DNA of 64,000 bases from Psychrobacter sp. UBA6766 (GTDB lineage Bacteria > Pseudomonadota > Gammaproteobacteria > Pseudomonadales > Moraxellaceae): assembly GCF_002453355.1 (NCBI RefSeq), contig NZ_DKGQ01000043.1, positions 15,075-79,074 on the forward strand. The letters are read 5' to 3'. Both the position numbers and the translations under genes were made by a program. The notes below the pieces were generated by a model, which searched no databases, had not been told where the DNA came from, and saw nothing but the letters and a program-made list of their open reading frames with translations. Position 1 is the stretch's first letter, and each line of letters starts with the position of its first letter. This document shows positions 62,995 through 64,000 of the stretch, in pieces.

Positions 62995-63742
62995 ATGACA
63001 AGACGACATGCCCTACGTGATGACCAATGGGAGAGAATTAAAGATCTCCTACCAGGTCAACCAAGTGACGTTGGTGTTACCACAAAAAATAACCGCTTAT
63101 TCGTAGAAGCAGTTCTCTACCGCTATAAGATGGCATACCTTGGCGTGACTTACCGGAACGCTTTGGCGACTTCAGAGTGATTCATACCCATTTTAGTCGT
63201 TGGTCAAAAAAAGGCGTATGGGAGCAGGTGTTTAATCAACTCTCTAAACAGTCCGATGATGAATATGCCATGCTAGATGCCACGATTGTTAAGGCCCATC
63301 AGCACAGTGCTGGAAAAAAAGGGATCAAGCCATTGGACGCAGTAAAGGTGGACTGACCACTAAAATACATACTCGGACAGATGCGCTAGGTAATCCTACT
63401 GGCTTTTATCTAACAGGTGGTGCAGCTCATGACTTGTGTGGCTCAGATGAATTACTTGATGTCAGTGTTAGCCAAACTTGGATTGCTGATAGAGCTTACG
63501 ATGCTGATGCCCGCGTTATTGAACCGATTAAAGCGGTACAAGGTCATGCAGTCATACCGTCCAAGTGTCATCGGCTGCAGCCAAGAGACTTCGATAAAGA
63601 ACTTTATAAGGCTAGGCACCTAATTGAGAACTTCTTTGCCAAGATTAAGCAGTATCGTGCGATTGCCACTCGCTATGATAAGTTAGCCAGTCATTTCCTT
63701 GGTGCCATTCACTTAGTTTCTTGTGTCGTTTGGCTTAATTGA
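62995..63742 (+). pseudogene. IS5-family transposase, frameshifted
   Basis: Begins ATG at 62,995 (MTRRHALRDDQWERIKDLL...VGVTTKNNRLFVEAVLYRYK) and goes out of frame near 63,129-63,132, where one base appears to be missing; the true continuation GIPWRDLPERFGDFRVIHTH is read in the -1 frame from 63,132. A second -1 shift is needed at the A7 run at 63,314-63,320, which is the usual programmed site of this group, to reach the frame with LTTKIHTRTDALGNPTG to the stop. Catalytic DDE residues are seen in DATIVKAHQH, IADRAYDAD and LIENFFAKIKQYRAIATRYDK. The unprogrammed deletion should inactivate the copy unless it is a sequence error. Confidence 0.88.
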
Positions 63743-63752
63743 TGACACGCCC
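63736..63752 (-). repeat. Right inverted repeat of the IS
   Basis: TAATTGATGACACGCCC, reverse complement of the left end with one mismatch; overlaps the transposase stop codon. Confidence 0.9.
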
Positions 63753-63896
63753 TAATATAAGTAGTTCCATTATAGCAGTCTGTTTTAAGTGGTCTGTTAA
63801 TAGGTTTGAAGGGTGAAATAGCTGGTTCTGCTGGGGTATACCCTATAAAAAATTGTATAGCTAACGTTATTTTAGAAAATTCGATAGGCAAATAAA

Positions 63897-64000
63897 ATGA
63901 ATAATATAGATAAATTAACTGAGCTAAATTACTATTTTTTAAAATTAAGAGAAATTTTACTTCAGGAGGATGAACACAACTATAGTCAGTTCAAAATAAA
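63897..64000 (+). CDS. Unrecognised gene, 3'-truncated by window edge
   Basis: ATG at 63,897-63,899, AGG about 10 nt upstream, open for 34 codons to the window end (starts MNNIDKLTELNYYFLKLREI). Very AT-rich, with Asn/Lys/Leu/Ile-heavy codons, unlike most of the window. No domain can be named from this length. Being just past the IS it may belong to an acquired region. Confidence 0.5.
   Translation, partial: MNNIDKLTELNYYFLKLREILLQEDEHNYSQFKI

Larger units (their letters stand above)
62917..63752 (+). mobile_element. IS5-family (IS427-like) insertion sequence
   Basis: 836-bp element bounded by 17-bp imperfect inverted repeats (GGGTGTGTCATCAATTA at the left, GGGCGTGTCATCAATTA reversed at the right). 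TA flanks both sides (62,915-62,916 and 63,753-63,754), as a 2-bp target duplication. Encodes a DDE transposase split over three frames. Size, ends and transposase type fit the IS427 group. Confidence 0.92.

Overview
The window reads as a stretch of chromosome from a moderately AT-rich gammaproteobacterium of the Moraxellaceae, most likely Psychrobacter. The signs are an Hfq with a long glycine-rich C-terminal tail, the carboxynorspermidine polyamine route, a BetT-like osmoprotectant carrier, a stand-alone cold-shock gene with a long leader, and an E. coli-like order in the lpx/rnhB, lpt and mutL-miaA-hfq blocks. This assignment comes from gene content and protein character, not from a database search. 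No rRNA, tRNA or CRISPR array was found.

Layout: 1-9.1 kb holds the end of a 3-hydroxyisobutyrate dehydrogenase, an IclR regulator, an outer-membrane barrel, a phosphopantetheinyl transferase, Pal, aminopeptidase N and DAHP synthase. 9.6-15.6 kb holds lpxB-rnhB, a DUF924 protein and the nspC/carboxynorspermidine synthase pair. 15.7-22.0 kb is the most accessory-looking part. It has a heptamer repeat, a BCCT carrier, a structured RNA resembling an IscB-type omega (HEARO) RNA with no nuclease gene, two YdcZ-like carriers, a methyltransferase, an orphan gene, PhzF and YnfA. 22.2-27.4 kb is queD-like, tsaE, mutL, miaA and hfq. 27.7-33.4 kb is kdsD-kdsC-lptC-lptA-lptB and radA (LPS core sugar and transport). 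33.6-40.8 kb is envelope work: RlpA, RodA, an M15 carboxypeptidase and a paired active/inactive M16 peptidase. 40.9-49.7 kb holds a small lipoprotein, ftsY, ogt, yebC, a K+ channel, an ABC1/UbiB kinase, aroQ, a cold-shock protein and rhlB. 49.8-54.5 kb holds a TauE/SafE-like protein next to ccoS, a YdcF-like protein, murB, an LMW tyrosine phosphatase and hslR. 54.8-62.8 kb holds ilvA, rpiA, argF, alr, dnaB and pdxA. An 836-bp IS5-family (IS427-like) element with a frameshifted transposase sits at 62,917-63,752, followed by the start of an unrecognised AT-rich gene that leaves the window.

Most of the window is ordinary core genome in short operons closed by clear, often bidirectional, intrinsic terminators. 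The part most worth a second look is 18,321-18,720. It is a roughly 400-bp unit holding a tandem-hairpin RNA that matches my recollection of IscB omega-RNA scaffolds, then a 34-residue predicted membrane peptide where the nuclease gene would be expected, then a terminal hairpin. It may be an orphan guide-RNA element or a non-autonomous IS200/IS605-like relic. Other points of interest are a promoter and leader between the two polyamine genes, a phase-variation-type heptamer tract, a His/Met-rich tail on the putative copper-handling protein beside ccoS, and a small lipoprotein gene at 40,932-41,084.
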